Shown here: one piece after another, positions 15,820 through 24,376 of the stretch
How positions within the stretch are numbered: position 1 is the first letter of the stretch
Layout: each line of letters starts with the position of its first letter
Assembly (NCBI RefSeq): GCF_015840715.1
Contig: NZ_CP060397.1
Location: 3,554,686-3,618,685 of the forward strand
Reading direction: 5' to 3'
Origin: Synechococcus sp. CBW1004
GTDB taxonomy: Bacteria > Cyanobacteriota > Cyanobacteriia > PCC-6307 > Cyanobiaceae
DNA: 64,000 bases
Translations under genes and position numbers: made by a program
Notes under the pieces: model-generated
Database searches by the model: none
The model's input: the letters and a program-made list of their open reading frames with translations, nothing else
Told to the model about the DNA's origin: nothing

Positions 15820-17525
15820 GGCCAGATCCGCTGCAGCACAATGGATCTCAGCTCTTTTTGACGGTAAAATGTGCGCAAATGGGCCGATTTGTGCCCAAAA
15901 GCGGCCCGGAGTTTTCCACATGTATCGGCGCGAGCATCGTCATCAGCTCTCGTTCGAAGACTTCTTTCTGCCTTTCGGCGGCAAACTCTCTGGTGACAAT
16001 CGCTGGATCAAGCTGGCTGAGCTGATTCCGTGGGATGAACTGGAGGACGACTACGCGGCGCAATTCTGCAAGGGCTTTGGAGCACCGGCAAAACCCTTTC
16101 GCATGGCACTGGGTGCTTTGATCATCAAGGCCCGTCTCGGGCTCACGGATGAAGAACTGGTCGAGCAGATCAAAGAAAATCCATACCTGCAGTTCTTCAT
16201 CGGCCTGGAAGTATTCCAGTATTCGGCGCCGTTTGATCCATCAATGATGGTCTATTTCCGCAAGCGCCTACCGGAAGCCGTTGTGAATGACTGCAACGAA
16301 CGGATTGTGCGTCATGGCCTGAAAGTGATTCGCTCATCTGATACCGAGGGCCCAGGCGATGACAATGGCAGTGGTGGTGGATCGACCAGTCCTGCAGACC
16401 AGCCACAACCATGCTCGCAGAAGCAGCCGAATCAGGGTTCACTTTTGATCGATGCCACCTGTGCGCCTGTAGATATCCGTCATCCAACAGACCTATCACT
16501 GCTCAATGAAGCGAGGGAGGTAACTGAGATCCTGATTGATGCAATGCATCCCAAGGTCAGAGAAAGCTTTGGCCATAAGCCGCGTACGCACCGCAAACAG
16601 GCAAGGCAGCAGTTTCTTGCAGTGGCCAAAAAAAAGAAGCCAAGGATCAGCAAGATCCGCAAAGCGATCAAGCAGCAGCTTGGTCACCTCAAGCGGAATC
16701 TGGCAAGCGTTGACGCCCTGATCGCTTGTGGTGGCTGCCTTCTGGCCGCCGGACGGCATATCTACCGGAAGTTGCTGGTGATCAGTGAGCTGGTCCGCCA
16801 GCAGACCATTCTCTATCACGCAGACAGCAGAAGCATCCCAGATCGCATCGTCAGCCTCTGCCAGGCACATATCAGGCCGATTGTCCGCGGGAAAGCTCGT
16901 TGCAATGTTGAGTTCGGAGCCAAGATCTCAATCTCTGTCACCGGCGAGGGATTCACCTTCCTCGATCGCCTGAGTTATGCCCCCTACAACGAAGGAGAAG
17001 ACCTCAAGGGTCAAGCGATTTCCTATCGGCGTCGCCATGGTCACTATCCGAAGGTGATTTGTGCTGACCAGATCTACCGCACAAGATCGAACCGTGCTTT
17101 CTGCCAGCGCCATGGAATCCGTTTGAGTGGCCCGCGACTTGGACGGCCGAAGAACGATCCTGAATTGGTGGCTGCCGAGAAGCAGCAGTTCATCGATGAC
17201 CAGCGCCAAAGGAATGCCGTTGAAGGCAAGATCGGCCAAGGCAAGCGTCGTTTTGGGCTGGGCCTGATACGTGAGAAGCTTGCTGTGACACAGGGTTCAA
17301 CCATTGCACTGAATGTTCTGGTGATGAACCTCGAGAAGCTGCTGGAGCTTCTTTTTGTTCTTTTTGCGTCCTGGCTGCAAGTTCTCCTTTGCAATCAACC
17401 AGGCAAGGGGTCACCATTCGTGTGTGTGAGCACTCATCTCAGCCCCACATGAACGGCCAGTCTCCGCCTCACTCAGGCTCGGCTCTTTGACAGCTTGACC
17501 TCCCTCTTACTTTCTCAGGAAGCCC
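15805..17525. mobile_element. Complete 1,721-bp IS element inserted in ado
   Basis: The left end reads GGGCTTCCTGA (15805-15815) and the right end carries its exact inverse complement TCAGGAAGCCC (17515-17525). Identical TACATG hexamers flank the ends. One intact DDE transposase fills the element. Base composition is visibly lower in GC than the neighbours, a sign of recent arrival. The perfect duplication and open transposase imply a young insertion. The family is IS5-superfamily-like by transposase; I cannot name the exact IS. Confidence 0.9.
15920..17452 (+). CDS. DDE transposase, IS5/IS1182-like
   Basis: 510-residue transposase. The N-terminal region is of the IS5-type (Leu-Ser-Phe-Glu-Asp-Phe-Phe-Leu-Pro-Phe and Phe-Arg-Met-Ala-Leu-Gly-Ala-Leu-Ile-Ile-Lys). 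The catalytic core has a first Asp at D178 (Leu-Leu-Ile-Asp-Ala-Thr), a second in Ile-Cys-Ala-Asp-Gln-Ile-Tyr, and a Glu in Arg-Asn-Ala-Val-Glu-Gly-Lys-Ile-Gly-Gln-Gly-Lys. A charged insertion (about 215-265, Lys-Lys-Lys-Lys-Pro-Arg) sits between the first two acidic residues. ATG 15920 gives a start at conserved sequence; an upstream start would add 17 residues. The frame is intact, so the element may be active. Confidence 0.92.
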   Translation: MYRREHRHQLSFEDFFLPFGGKLSGDNRWIKLAELIPWDELEDDYAAQFCKGFGAPAKPFRMALGALIIKARLGLTDEELVEQIKENPYLQFFIGLEVFQYSAPFDPSMMVYFRKRLPEAVVNDCNERIVRHGLKVIRSSDTEGPGDDNGSGGGSTSPADQPQPCSQKQPNQGSLLIDATCAPVDIRHPTDLSLLNEAREVTEILIDAMHPKVRESFGHKPRTHRKQARQQFLAVAKKKKPRISKIRKAIKQQLGHLKRNLASVDALIACGGCLLAAGRHIYRKLLVISELVRQQTILYHADSRSIPDRIVSLCQAHIRPIVRGKARCNVEFGAKISISVTGEGFTFLDRLSYAPYNEGEDLKGQAISYRRRHGHYPKVICADQIYRTRSNRAFCQRHGIRLSGPRLGRPKNDPELVAAEKQQFIDDQRQRNAVEGKIGQGKRRFGLGLIREKLAVTQGSTIALNVLVMNLEKLLELLFVLFASWLQVLLCNQPGKGSPFVCVSTHLSPT

Positions 17526-17585
17526 TACATGCCGCATCAGGCCCGGGTGCTGGTGGCGCGGCTGGCGGGCGCTGCGGTGGCCTGA
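17526..17585 (+). pseudogene. ado: Detached 3' end of ado beyond the IS element
   Basis: After the right-hand TACATG, the ado frame continues as Pro-His-Gln-Ala-Arg-Val-Leu-Val-Ala-Arg-Leu-Ala-Gly-Ala-Ala-Val-Ala and a TGA at 17583-17585. Removing the element and one TACATG copy gives a 243-residue ADO. Its C-terminus has the position and character of the canonical Thr-Arg-Asp-Ile-Met-Arg-Leu-Ser-Ala-Tyr-Gly tail. Confidence 0.87.
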
Positions 17586-17632
17586 AGCGGAACCGTGCCA
17601 GGGTTGTAGGGAATTCCCTTCAGGCCCCGGCC

Positions 17633-17854
17633 ATGGAGCCCGGCAGACCCTGGCTGCGGACCGCTGACCGCCTGGCCGTCGCCCTGCTGGTGGCCGGCTG
17701 CGGCGTCGGGTTGGCGGGTCTGCTGTTGCGTCCACCGCTTCCCCACCACCTGCCGCTCACCCCTGAGGAGCAGCAGCAGCGGGTCAGGGAGCTGGAGAAC
17801 CGGCTGCTGGAACAGGTCCCCAGGGCGGTGGAGCTGCGCTACCGCGATCTCTGA
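17633..17854 (+). CDS. Small single-span membrane protein, unknown
   Basis: 73 residues: a short basic N-terminus, one hydrophobic segment (about residues 14-34, Leu-Ala-Val-Ala-Leu-Leu-Val-Ala-Gly), then a charged helix rich in Glu, Gln and Arg ending Leu-Arg-Tyr-Arg-Asp-Leu. I do not recognise a family. It lies 47 bases after the original ado stop, so before the IS insertion it may have belonged to the acsF-ado transcript. Codon use looks like its neighbours'. Confidence 0.5.
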   Translation: MEPGRPWLRTADRLAVALLVAGCGVGLAGLLLRPPLPHHLPLTPEEQQQRVRELENRLLEQVPRAVELRYRDL

Positions 17855-17917
17855 AGCGTGGCCCGGATCTCTCCGCTGCGTGGATGGTTCGGGTGCAGCG
17901 GCGTGATGTCGCGCGCG

Positions 17918-18226
17918 TCAGGGTTGCAGGGGAGGGGTGTGATTCAGCAGCGATGACTTGCTGTCCTTGAGCTGATTCCAGGTGCGGCGGATTTCGGCAT
18001 AGGCCTCTTCCTGGCTCAGTTTGCCGTTGCTCTGCAGCGCCACGATCAGCCCCACCCGCTCGGCGAAGGTTTCGAGGTTCTGGTGGAAGGCGAGGCGTTG
18101 CGGTGTCCAGTCCTGTCCCCGGTAGCTGGAGAGCGCCGGCATCGGCGATCGCACGCCCTCCGGCCCGTAACTCCCAGCCGGAGCTGGTCCGTCACCGGGG
18201 GCTGGGGCGGAGGGATGCATGCTCAA
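17918..18226 (-). CDS. Small conserved cyanobacterial protein (DUF7219-like), copy 2
   Basis: 102-residue paralog of the protein at 1214-1507. Both share Ser-Tyr-Arg-Gly-(Q/R)-Asp-Trp-(T/S)-Pro-Gln-Arg-Leu, Gly-Leu-Ile-Val-x-Leu-Gln-Ser-Asn-Gly-Lys-Leu-Ser-Gln-Glu and a C-terminal Lys-Asp/Ser-Lys tail; the proline-rich N-termini differ. It is divergent from the corA-sphX segment, with a Pho-box-like triple repeat between them. Function unknown; the association with phosphate genes is contextual. Confidence 0.72.
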   Translation of the reverse strand: MSMHPSAPAPGDGPAPAGSYGPEGVRSPMPALSSYRGQDWTPQRLAFHQNLETFAERVGLIVALQSNGKLSQEEAYAEIRRTWNQLKDSKSSLLNHTPPLQP

Positions 18227-18253
18227 CCCCGGCGAATGCGTTTGCGGAACCCT

Positions 18254-18283
18254 AGGAAGAGCGGATTAAGAGCAACCTAAGAA
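18254..18283. promoter_or_regulatory. Pho-box-like triple direct repeat
   Basis: AGGAAGAG, ATTAAGAG and CCTAAGAA follow each other with three-base spacers (11-base period), the layout of cyanobacterial Pho boxes though with degenerate sequence. It lies between the DUF7219-like gene (28 bases away) and the corA/sphX direction, and could serve either. Confidence 0.35.
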
Positions 18284-18363
18284 CGGACGATCGTGCTGTG
18301 GAGCACAGCCAGGCCCGCGCCTCACTGGCCACGCTGCACCAACCGATCCCGGGGAGGCGCCCG

Positions 18364-18492
18364 ATGAAGCCCTGGTTGCCGCAGGTGGGGATCTGTCTGC
18401 TGTTGCAGGGCGGGATCGCCGTCACCGGTTTGCTGCTGCATCATTGGCTGCCGGCTCCCCCACCGTGCTGCGATCGACACCTGGTGCTCTGA
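18364..18492 (+). CDS. Possible 42-residue membrane peptide before corA
   Basis: An ATG opens a 42-residue frame with one hydrophobic stretch (Val-Gly-Ile-Cys-Leu-Leu-Leu-Gln-Gly-Gly-Ile-Ala-Val) and a Cys-Cys pair near the end. It overlaps the corA start region by about 50 bases in another frame. I know no family for it. It may be a coupled small protein, or just leader sequence. Confidence 0.25.
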   Translation: MKPWLPQVGICLLLQGGIAVTGLLLHHWLPAPPPCCDRHLVL

Positions 18493-19565
18493 GCTCGCGC
18501 CTGCTGGAGGAGCGGCCCGCGAATCTTCCCGGCCAGCTGTTCGTCCATGGCGGCCGTCAGCCCAGCCGCTTCTGTGCGGTGCTGTTCGAACCCCAGGGGC
18601 CCAGGCTGCTGCAGCTCGAGACCCCTGCCTGCGTGCAGCGTCTGGTCGGCTCCGGACAGCCGATCTGGCTGCGGGTGATGGGGCTCTCCGATGGAGACCG
18701 CATCCGCGCCATGCTCGAGCCTCTGGAGGTGCCGCCGGTGCTGTTGCCACCGACGCTGGAGGTGCCACAGCGTCCCCGGGTCGATTGCCTGGGGGATGCG
18801 CTGCTGGTGGTGCTGCATCGCCTCGGTTTTGCCAGGGATCCCCTGCATCTGCTCAGCGCCCAGGTGGGATTTCTGCTGTTGCCGCACCGGCTGATCACCT
18901 TTGAGGAGGCTCCCTCCGGTGAGGCCTTCCCCCAGCTGACCGAATGGCTGGCGCAGCAGAGGGGCTGCGGTGATGATCACGATCTCGATGACATCCTCCA
19001 CTATCTGGTGGACGAAGTGCTCGATGCCCTCTTCCCGATGCTGGAGCACATCTCGAACCGGCTGGATGATCTGGAGGAGGCTGTCCTGCGGGATCCCAGG
19101 CCGGGGCAGCTCAGCCGCGCCTTCAGCCATCGCAGCAACCTGCGCACCATCCGTTCCCAGGTGTGGCCGCTGCGCCATCAGATCCGGGTCCTGTTGCGGC
19201 AGCGCCAGCAGCTGCTGGGCCCGGAGGCCCTGAGCGGCTTCCAGGACATGGGCGAACTGGTGGAACTGCTGTTTGACAGCACCGAACTGTTGCGTCATCA
19301 GTGCGATGCGATCACGCAGGCCTATGCGGCGAGTGTCGGCAATCGTATGAACCAGGTGATGAAAACCCTGGCCATCCTCACCAGCATCTTCGCGCCGTTG
19401 ACCTTCATCGCCGGCATCTACGGCATGAACTTTGAGCACATGCCCGAGCTGCGCTGGCGCTACGGCTATGCCCTCGTGGTTCTGATCATGCTGATCGTGG
19501 CCCTCCTGCAGGCGTGGCTGCTGGCGCGTCGCGGTTGGTTTGAGGACTGGACCACACCGCGCTGA
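18444..19565 (+). CDS. corA: CorA-family divalent cation (Mg2+/Co2+) transporter
   Basis: 373-residue CorA-type channel protein. The N-terminal cytoplasmic domain covers about residues 1-240, a long stalk helix about 240-315, and two C-terminal membrane segments about 315-365. The signature Tyr-Gly-Met-Asn-Phe follows the first segment (Phe-Ala-Pro-Leu-Thr-Phe-Ile-Ala-Gly-Ile-Tyr-Gly-Met-Asn), and the loop reads Glu-His-Met-Pro-Glu-Leu. The start is uncertain: TTG 18444 or GTG 18465. sphX follows 82 bases later on the same strand. Cation uptake alongside phosphate binding is a plausible pairing but is inference. Confidence 0.9.
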   Translation: MAAGSPTVLRSTPGALSSRLLEERPANLPGQLFVHGGRQPSRFCAVLFEPQGPRLLQLETPACVQRLVGSGQPIWLRVMGLSDGDRIRAMLEPLEVPPVLLPPTLEVPQRPRVDCLGDALLVVLHRLGFARDPLHLLSAQVGFLLLPHRLITFEEAPSGEAFPQLTEWLAQQRGCGDDHDLDDILHYLVDEVLDALFPMLEHISNRLDDLEEAVLRDPRPGQLSRAFSHRSNLRTIRSQVWPLRHQIRVLLRQRQQLLGPEALSGFQDMGELVELLFDSTELLRHQCDAITQAYAASVGNRMNQVMKTLAILTSIFAPLTFIAGIYGMNFEHMPELRWRYGYALVVLIMLIVALLQAWLLARRGWFEDWTTPR

Positions 19566-19581
19566 GCATCGGGCGCTACAT

Positions 19582-19600
19582 GATCACCTGTTCTTAACCC
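19582..19600 (+). promoter_or_regulatory. Possible Pho box upstream of sphX
   Basis: CTTAACCC is a good Pho-box half site. It is preceded after a GTT spacer by the weaker GATCACCT. It lies 48 bases before the sphX start. The same TGTTCTTAACC string occurs upstream of glgP. Confidence 0.35.
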
Positions 19601-19647
19601 CCGCCGCCATCGATCTGAAGCAGATTCAGCTCGGTAAGGAGATCCCC

Positions 19648-20706
19648 ATGGCCCTTGCGATCCTGGAGCGGGCTCGGTCGGGTGTCGCGTCGAGAGCTGT
19701 TGTCGTTGCCGGCGTTGTGTTCGCCCTGGCCCCGGCCGGCAGCGCCCAGCAGAGTGCCCCGGCGATCCGTCTCGGTGGCTCCAGCACCGTGCATCCGATC
19801 CTGGCCGAGGCGGTCCGCGACTTCCGGCGGGCGAATCCCGCTGAGGCCCGCACCCCCATCCAGCTCAGTGAGGAGGGGACAAGTGGTGGCTTCCGGCGCT
19901 TCTGTCAGGGCCAGCTGCTGATCGCGGGTGCCTCCCGGCCGATCAACAGCGCCGAGCTCAAGGCCTGTCGCTCGAAGGGGGTGGCGTTCATCGAGCTGCC
20001 GATCGCCTTCGATGCCATCACCGTGGCGGTCAACCCCCGCAACACCTGGGCGCGCCTGATCACGACCCGTGAGTTGGCGCGCCTGTGGGGTCGCCAGGCC
20101 CAGGGGCGGATCATGCGCTGGAATCAGGTGAACATCGACTGGCCGGATCGTCCCCTGCGCCTCTGTGCGCCTGGGCGCGACTCCGGGACCTACGACTTGT
20201 TCAACAAGGCGATCAGCGGTGCTGTGGATAATGCCCGCCAGGATGTGGTCAGTAGTGAGGATGATGGGGTGCTGGTCAAATGTGTGGCTTCCGATCCCAA
20301 TGCCATCGGCTATTTCGGCTACAGCTACTACGCCACCAACCGCGACAAGTTGCGTGCCCTCACCGTCGTCGGAACCAAGGGCCCTGTCGCTCCTTCCGCG
20401 CGGTCGGTTCAGAATGAAACCTATCTGCCGCTGTCACGGCCGCTCTTTCTCTATGTCAATGATCAGGCTCTCCTGCGCAACCAGACTGGTCGTCGCTTCC
20501 TGAAATGGACCCTGCGCAATGGCCTGCGTCTCAGTGAGAAGGTGGGCCTGATTCCGCTGCCCTCCAGCACCTATCGCCTCGCTGAGACCAAGCTCTACCG
20601 CCGTGTGCTCGGCAGTGCCTTCGGTGGTGATCTGGCGGTGGGTCAGGGCGTCAGTCAGACCCTGCGCCGCAGTCTCGAGAGCCTGAAACGACCGGAGTTC
20701 CGTTGA
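19648..20706 (+). CDS. sphX: SphX-type periplasmic phosphate-binding protein
   Basis: 352-residue PstS-superfamily binding protein of the cyanobacterial SphX type. The signal peptide is residues 1-34 (hydrophobic Val-Val-Val-Ala-Gly-Val-Val-Phe-Ala-Leu, cleavage near Gly-Ser-Ala-Gln). The mature protein begins Ile-Arg-Leu-Gly-Gly-Ser-Ser-Thr-Val-His-Pro-Ile. It then has Ser-Glu-Glu-Gly-Thr-Ser-Gly-Gly-Phe and Gly-Arg-Asp-Ser-Gly-Thr-Tyr, the anion-binding loops. It lacks the Gly-Ala-Gly-Ala-Ser-Phe-Pro opening of PstS. A good ribosome site (TAAGGAG) precedes ATG 19648. SphX is a Pho-regulon member in other cyanobacteria, and the half-site upstream agrees. Confidence 0.87.
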   Translation: MALAILERARSGVASRAVVVAGVVFALAPAGSAQQSAPAIRLGGSSTVHPILAEAVRDFRRANPAEARTPIQLSEEGTSGGFRRFCQGQLLIAGASRPINSAELKACRSKGVAFIELPIAFDAITVAVNPRNTWARLITTRELARLWGRQAQGRIMRWNQVNIDWPDRPLRLCAPGRDSGTYDLFNKAISGAVDNARQDVVSSEDDGVLVKCVASDPNAIGYFGYSYYATNRDKLRALTVVGTKGPVAPSARSVQNETYLPLSRPLFLYVNDQALLRNQTGRRFLKWTLRNGLRLSEKVGLIPLPSSTYRLAETKLYRRVLGSAFGGDLAVGQGVSQTLRRSLESLKRPEFR

Positions 20707-20770
20707 TCCGCCAGCCCTGCTGTGGATCAGGCCTGTGTGCGGGCCCGTTCCAACCCAACACCCTTCAGCC

Positions 20771-21214
20771 ATGACTGTATCGATGACGGCCGTTGAGGCC
20801 TTTGCCGCCATACCGCTTGCCGCCGTGTGCTGCGATCAGCATTTCAGCAAGGATGAGGCCTGGGTGATCCGTGAACAGCTTCTGTGTCGCTCGGCTTATC
20901 GCGCCATGGAGCCCTATGCGTTCGGCCTGTTGATCTCGCGTCTGTTGAAGCGCTTTCGTGAGGAGTCCTGGCAGGGCTTGATCGCTGCTGCCGCTCCCGT
21001 TCTCTCGCCAGGGCATCAGGAAACCGCCTTTGCCCTGGCCTGTCAGCTGATCCACTGCGATCGGGATGTGTCCGAACTCGAGCGCGAGTTCCTGATCGCC
21101 CTTTCCGGCATCCTCGACCTCAGTCAGACCAGGGCTGCCCAGATCGTCGAGGTGTGCGCCCTGCTGAACCGCGATGCCGACTTCGGGTCGGAGCTTCACT
21201 CAGATCCGGCCTGA
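20771..21214 (+). CDS. TerB-like (tellurite-resistance domain) protein
   Basis: 147-residue all-helical protein resembling the TerB/DjlA-N fold. Alternating helices include Ala-Phe-Ala-Leu-Ala-Cys-Gln-Leu-Ile-His-Cys-Asp-Arg-Asp-Val-Ser-Glu-Leu-Glu-Arg and Glu-Phe-Leu-Ile-Ala-Leu, the (D-x-D/E) metal-binding-like turn typical of the second half of TerB. No signal peptide. Function in cyanobacteria is unknown. It lies 64 bases after sphX on the same strand, perhaps in the same transcript. Confidence 0.65.
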   Translation: MTVSMTAVEAFAAIPLAAVCCDQHFSKDEAWVIREQLLCRSAYRAMEPYAFGLLISRLLKRFREESWQGLIAAAAPVLSPGHQETAFALACQLIHCDRDVSELEREFLIALSGILDLSQTRAAQIVEVCALLNRDADFGSELHSDPA

Positions 21215-21662
21215 CGTCTGTCGGCAGTCCCTGAGGCGGAAGGCCAGCAGCCCCCTCAGCCCCAGCATGCCTGCGGCGGGCCACGGGCCTGATCGACCAG
21301 GGAGCAGGGCGGGTGCTGCGGCGGAGATGCACTTGTCGGGCCATCTCGGAAGGCCACGTGGGTGAATCAACCTGTCACAGGCTTTGTGAACGTGAAGCCG
21401 TTCGTGCAGCGAAGGGGCGGAGAAGGTGACCGCCAGATCATCGGCATGGGCCTCGAGATGGCCGGGCGTTCAACGTTGCGGTGGCTGCAACTTCTTGCAT
21501 GATGACGTCTTGGTCCCGTTCATGCGTTGCTGGGGCCGTGTTCCAGCGTGACGATCGGTCTGATGTGTCGCCGCGAGCCGGAGCGTGTCGCCGGGACTGC
21601 GGTGGTGGATATGTTCTTAACCTGGTCATTTGCAGCATGAATTCAGCAGTGCTCGTTTCACC
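21215..21662. other. 448-bp gap between the TerB-like gene and glgP
   Basis: I see no gene in this stretch; short open frames on both strands have no recognisable domains. Near its right end (21613-21623) lies TGTTCTTAACC, containing the Pho-box half CTTAACCT, about 40 bases before the glgP start. Confidence 0.5.
21605..21634 (+). promoter_or_regulatory. Pho-box-like half site upstream of the glgP pseudogene
   Basis: CTTAACCT (21616-21623) equals the canonical cyanobacterial half site. The flanking octamers at 11-base spacing, GTGGATAT and CATTTGCA, are poor matches, so only one half is convincing. Confidence 0.3.
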
Positions 21663-24191
21663 ATGACCGTCTCCCTGCAGCCGGGTCAGGACATTCCATC
21701 CCCCACCAGCTACGGCGATCAACAGCGCACTGGGCTGAGCGTTGCCGATCTGCGCGACGGGGTCACGGAGCATTTGTTCTTCACACTTGGCCGCAGTGCC
21801 AGCTCCGCCACCACGCATGATCTCTACATGGCCTCAGCCATGCAGTGCGCGATCGGCTGATGAGCCGACATCTGGCCAGCAAGGAGACCCTGCGCCAGCA
21901 GCGCTTCAAGGCCGTCGCCTACCTCTCGGCTGAATTCCTGATCGGCCCCCAGCTGGGGAACAACCTGCTGATGCTGGGCATTCGCGAGGAGGCCGAACAG
22001 GCGATGCGCAGTTTCAATCTGCCTGGTCTCGATCCGCTGCTGGCGATCGAGGAGGAGCCGGGGCTCGGCAACGGTGGCCTGGGGCGTCTGGCCGCCTGTT
22101 ATGTCGAGTCGCTGGCCAGTCTGGAAATCCCGGCGACGGGCTACGGAATTCGCTACGAGTTCGGCATCTTCGATCAGATCATCCACGATGGCTGCAGGTG
22201 GAGATCAGTGATCAATGGCTGCAGGGCGGCTGGCCCTGGGAGCTGGTGCTCCCCGACAAGCAATGCCGTGTTGGCTTCGGTGGCCATTGTGAGCCCTGGC
22301 GTGATCCCCAGGGCCGCGAGCATGTGCGCTGGATTCCGGCCGAGCAGGTGCTCGGAATTCCCCATGATGTTCCCATCGCGGGCTACAGGGTCAACTCCTG
22401 CGCGCGGCTGCGGCTCTGGCGTGCCGTGCCGATCGATAACTTCGATCTTCATGCCTTCAACAGCGGCGATTTCCAAGCCGCCGAGCAGCAGAAGGTGCAG
22501 TCCGAGTCTCTCTCCAAGATTCTCTATCCCAACGACGGCAGTGAGGCGGGGCGACGCCTGCGTTTGATGCAGCAGGCGTTCTTCGTCAGCTGTTCCCTCA
22601 AGACATGCTGCGCAACCTGATCAAGCGGTGCATTCCTCTGCAGGCGTTTTCCGAGCATTGGGCTATCCAACTGAACGACACCCATCCCGCCATCGCGGTG
22701 GCCGAGCTGATGCGGCTGCTCATCGATGAGCATCGCTTCGGATGGGAGGAGGCCTGGGCGATCACCGGCCTGGCCGTGGCCTACACGAACCACACCCTGC
22801 TTCCGGAGGCGCTGGAGTGCTGGGATCTGGGGCTGTTCGCGTCGTTGCTGCCGCGTCATCTGGAGATCATCTATGAGATCAATCATCGCTTTCTGCAGGC
22901 CATCCGCCGCCTCAATCCCGGTGATCAGGATCGGCTGCGCAAGCTCTCGATCATTAATGAGGATGGGGTGCGATCGGTGCGCATGGCCAACCTTGCCGTG
23001 GTTGCCTCTCATCATGTGAATGGTGTGGCCGATCTCCACAGCCAGCTGGTGCGCACCAGTCTGATGCCGGAGTTCGCGGCGCTCTGGCCGCAGAAGTTCA
23101 CCAACGTCACCAACGGTGTCACGCCGCGTCGCTGGATGGCCCTGGCCACCCCATCGCTCGATGCTCTGCTGCAGGAGGCGATCGGCCCCGAGTGGTGCGT
23201 GCAGCCGGATCAGTGGCAGCGCCTGGAGGATCGTGCAGCAGATCCCGCCTTTCTGGAGCGCTGGGCCCTCAGCCGGCTGCAGGCCAAAAAGCACCTTGCC
23301 GCGCACATCGCCACCATCTTTCATCTGTCGGTCGATCCAGAAAGCCTGTTCGACATCCAGGTCAAGCGGATCCATGAATACAAGCGTCAACATCTCAATG
23401 CCCTGCAGCTGATCGCCCGTTATCTGCGCATCAGGCAGGGTGAAACCGCCGACATGGCTCCGCGCACGGTGATCTTCGGTGGCAAGGCTGCGCCTGGCTA
23501 CTTGATGGCCAAGCTGATCATCCGCCTGATCCATGGCCTGGCTGAGGTGATCAATAACGACCCGGCCTGCGAGGGGTTGCTCAAGGTGGTGTTTCTACCC
23601 GATTACAACGTTAAGTTGAGTGAGAAGGTCTATCCGGCTGCTGATCTTTCCGAGCAGATTTCGACGGCGGGTCTGGAGGCCTCCGGTACTGGGAACATGA
23701 AGCTGGCGATGAACGGCGCACTCACGATCGGGACGCTGGATGGAGCCAACATCGAAATCCGTGATCGGGTGGGTCCGGATCAGTTCTTTCTGTTCGGCCA
23801 TGACGTCGGCCAGATCCAGGAGCTGATGCCCCACTACCGCCCGTGGCAGTGGCTGGAGGGGATCCCGCTGGCCAGCGAGGCCCTGTCGCGGCTGGAGGCC
23901 GGGGAGTTCAGCCGCGGAGATCGCGACCTTTTTCGCCCGCTGCTCCACAGTCTCAGGTCTGCGGATCCCTATGCGGTGATCGCAGACTTTGATGCCTATC
24001 GGCAGGCGCAGACGACGGTGGATCAGGCATGGAACCGGCCGGCCGACTGGCTGCGGATGAGCGTCCTGACCACGGCGCGCTGCGGCTTCTTCTCCTCGGA
24101 TCGCGCGATTGCGGACTACGCCGCCAGGATCTGGAACGTCCGTTCGGTGCCCGTGCAGATCACCTGCGACCTGACAGACCGCCAGGCATGA
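21663..24191 (+). pseudogene. glgP: Glycogen phosphorylase with three frameshifts
   Basis: The four pieces together make a full-length glycogen/alpha-glucan phosphorylase that releases glucose 1-phosphate from glycogen. The order is HDLYMA (first frame), Arg-Asp-Arg-Leu to Gly-Leu-Gly-Asn-Gly-Gly-Leu-Gly-Arg-Leu-Ala-Ala-Cys (second), Pro-Trp-Glu-Leu (third), and His-Leu-Asn-type Gln-Leu-Asn-Asp-Thr-His-Pro to the PLP site Gly-Thr-Gly-Asn-Met-Lys (fourth). Frames change near 21842, 22192 and 22607. Each time one base is missing relative to the expected codons (for example Asp-Gly-Trp-Gln reads TGCAG instead of TGGCAG). No large deletion is evident. Either the gene is dead or the assembly has three local errors. 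The PLP lysine and glucan motifs are otherwise conserved, so decay would be recent. Confidence 0.87.
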
Positions 24192-24376
24192 CACCGATCC
24201 CGCGTGCCGCCTGGGTGTCGCCACTGACAGCAGCAGGTCGCGCAGATTGCTGCAACGGATCCCCGCCTGCAGAACGCTGACCGTCTTAGGGGTGCACCCC
24301 GTTGCGATGACACATCCTTCAGGGTCTCTCGCCGCGTTCCTGAGCCGGTCTGGGATGCATTTGTCTGACCGTCCTT

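Noticed and set aside
15820..17470. Similarity of GGCCAG(A/T)(T/C) sequences near both IS ends as a direct repeat
   Set aside because: They lie inside the element at unequal distances; the true ends are the GGGCTTCCTGA inverted repeats with TACATG duplications.
18570..18600. GTTCGAACCCC resembling a tRNA T-loop
   Set aside because: It is in the corA coding frame with no acceptor, D or anticodon arms around it.
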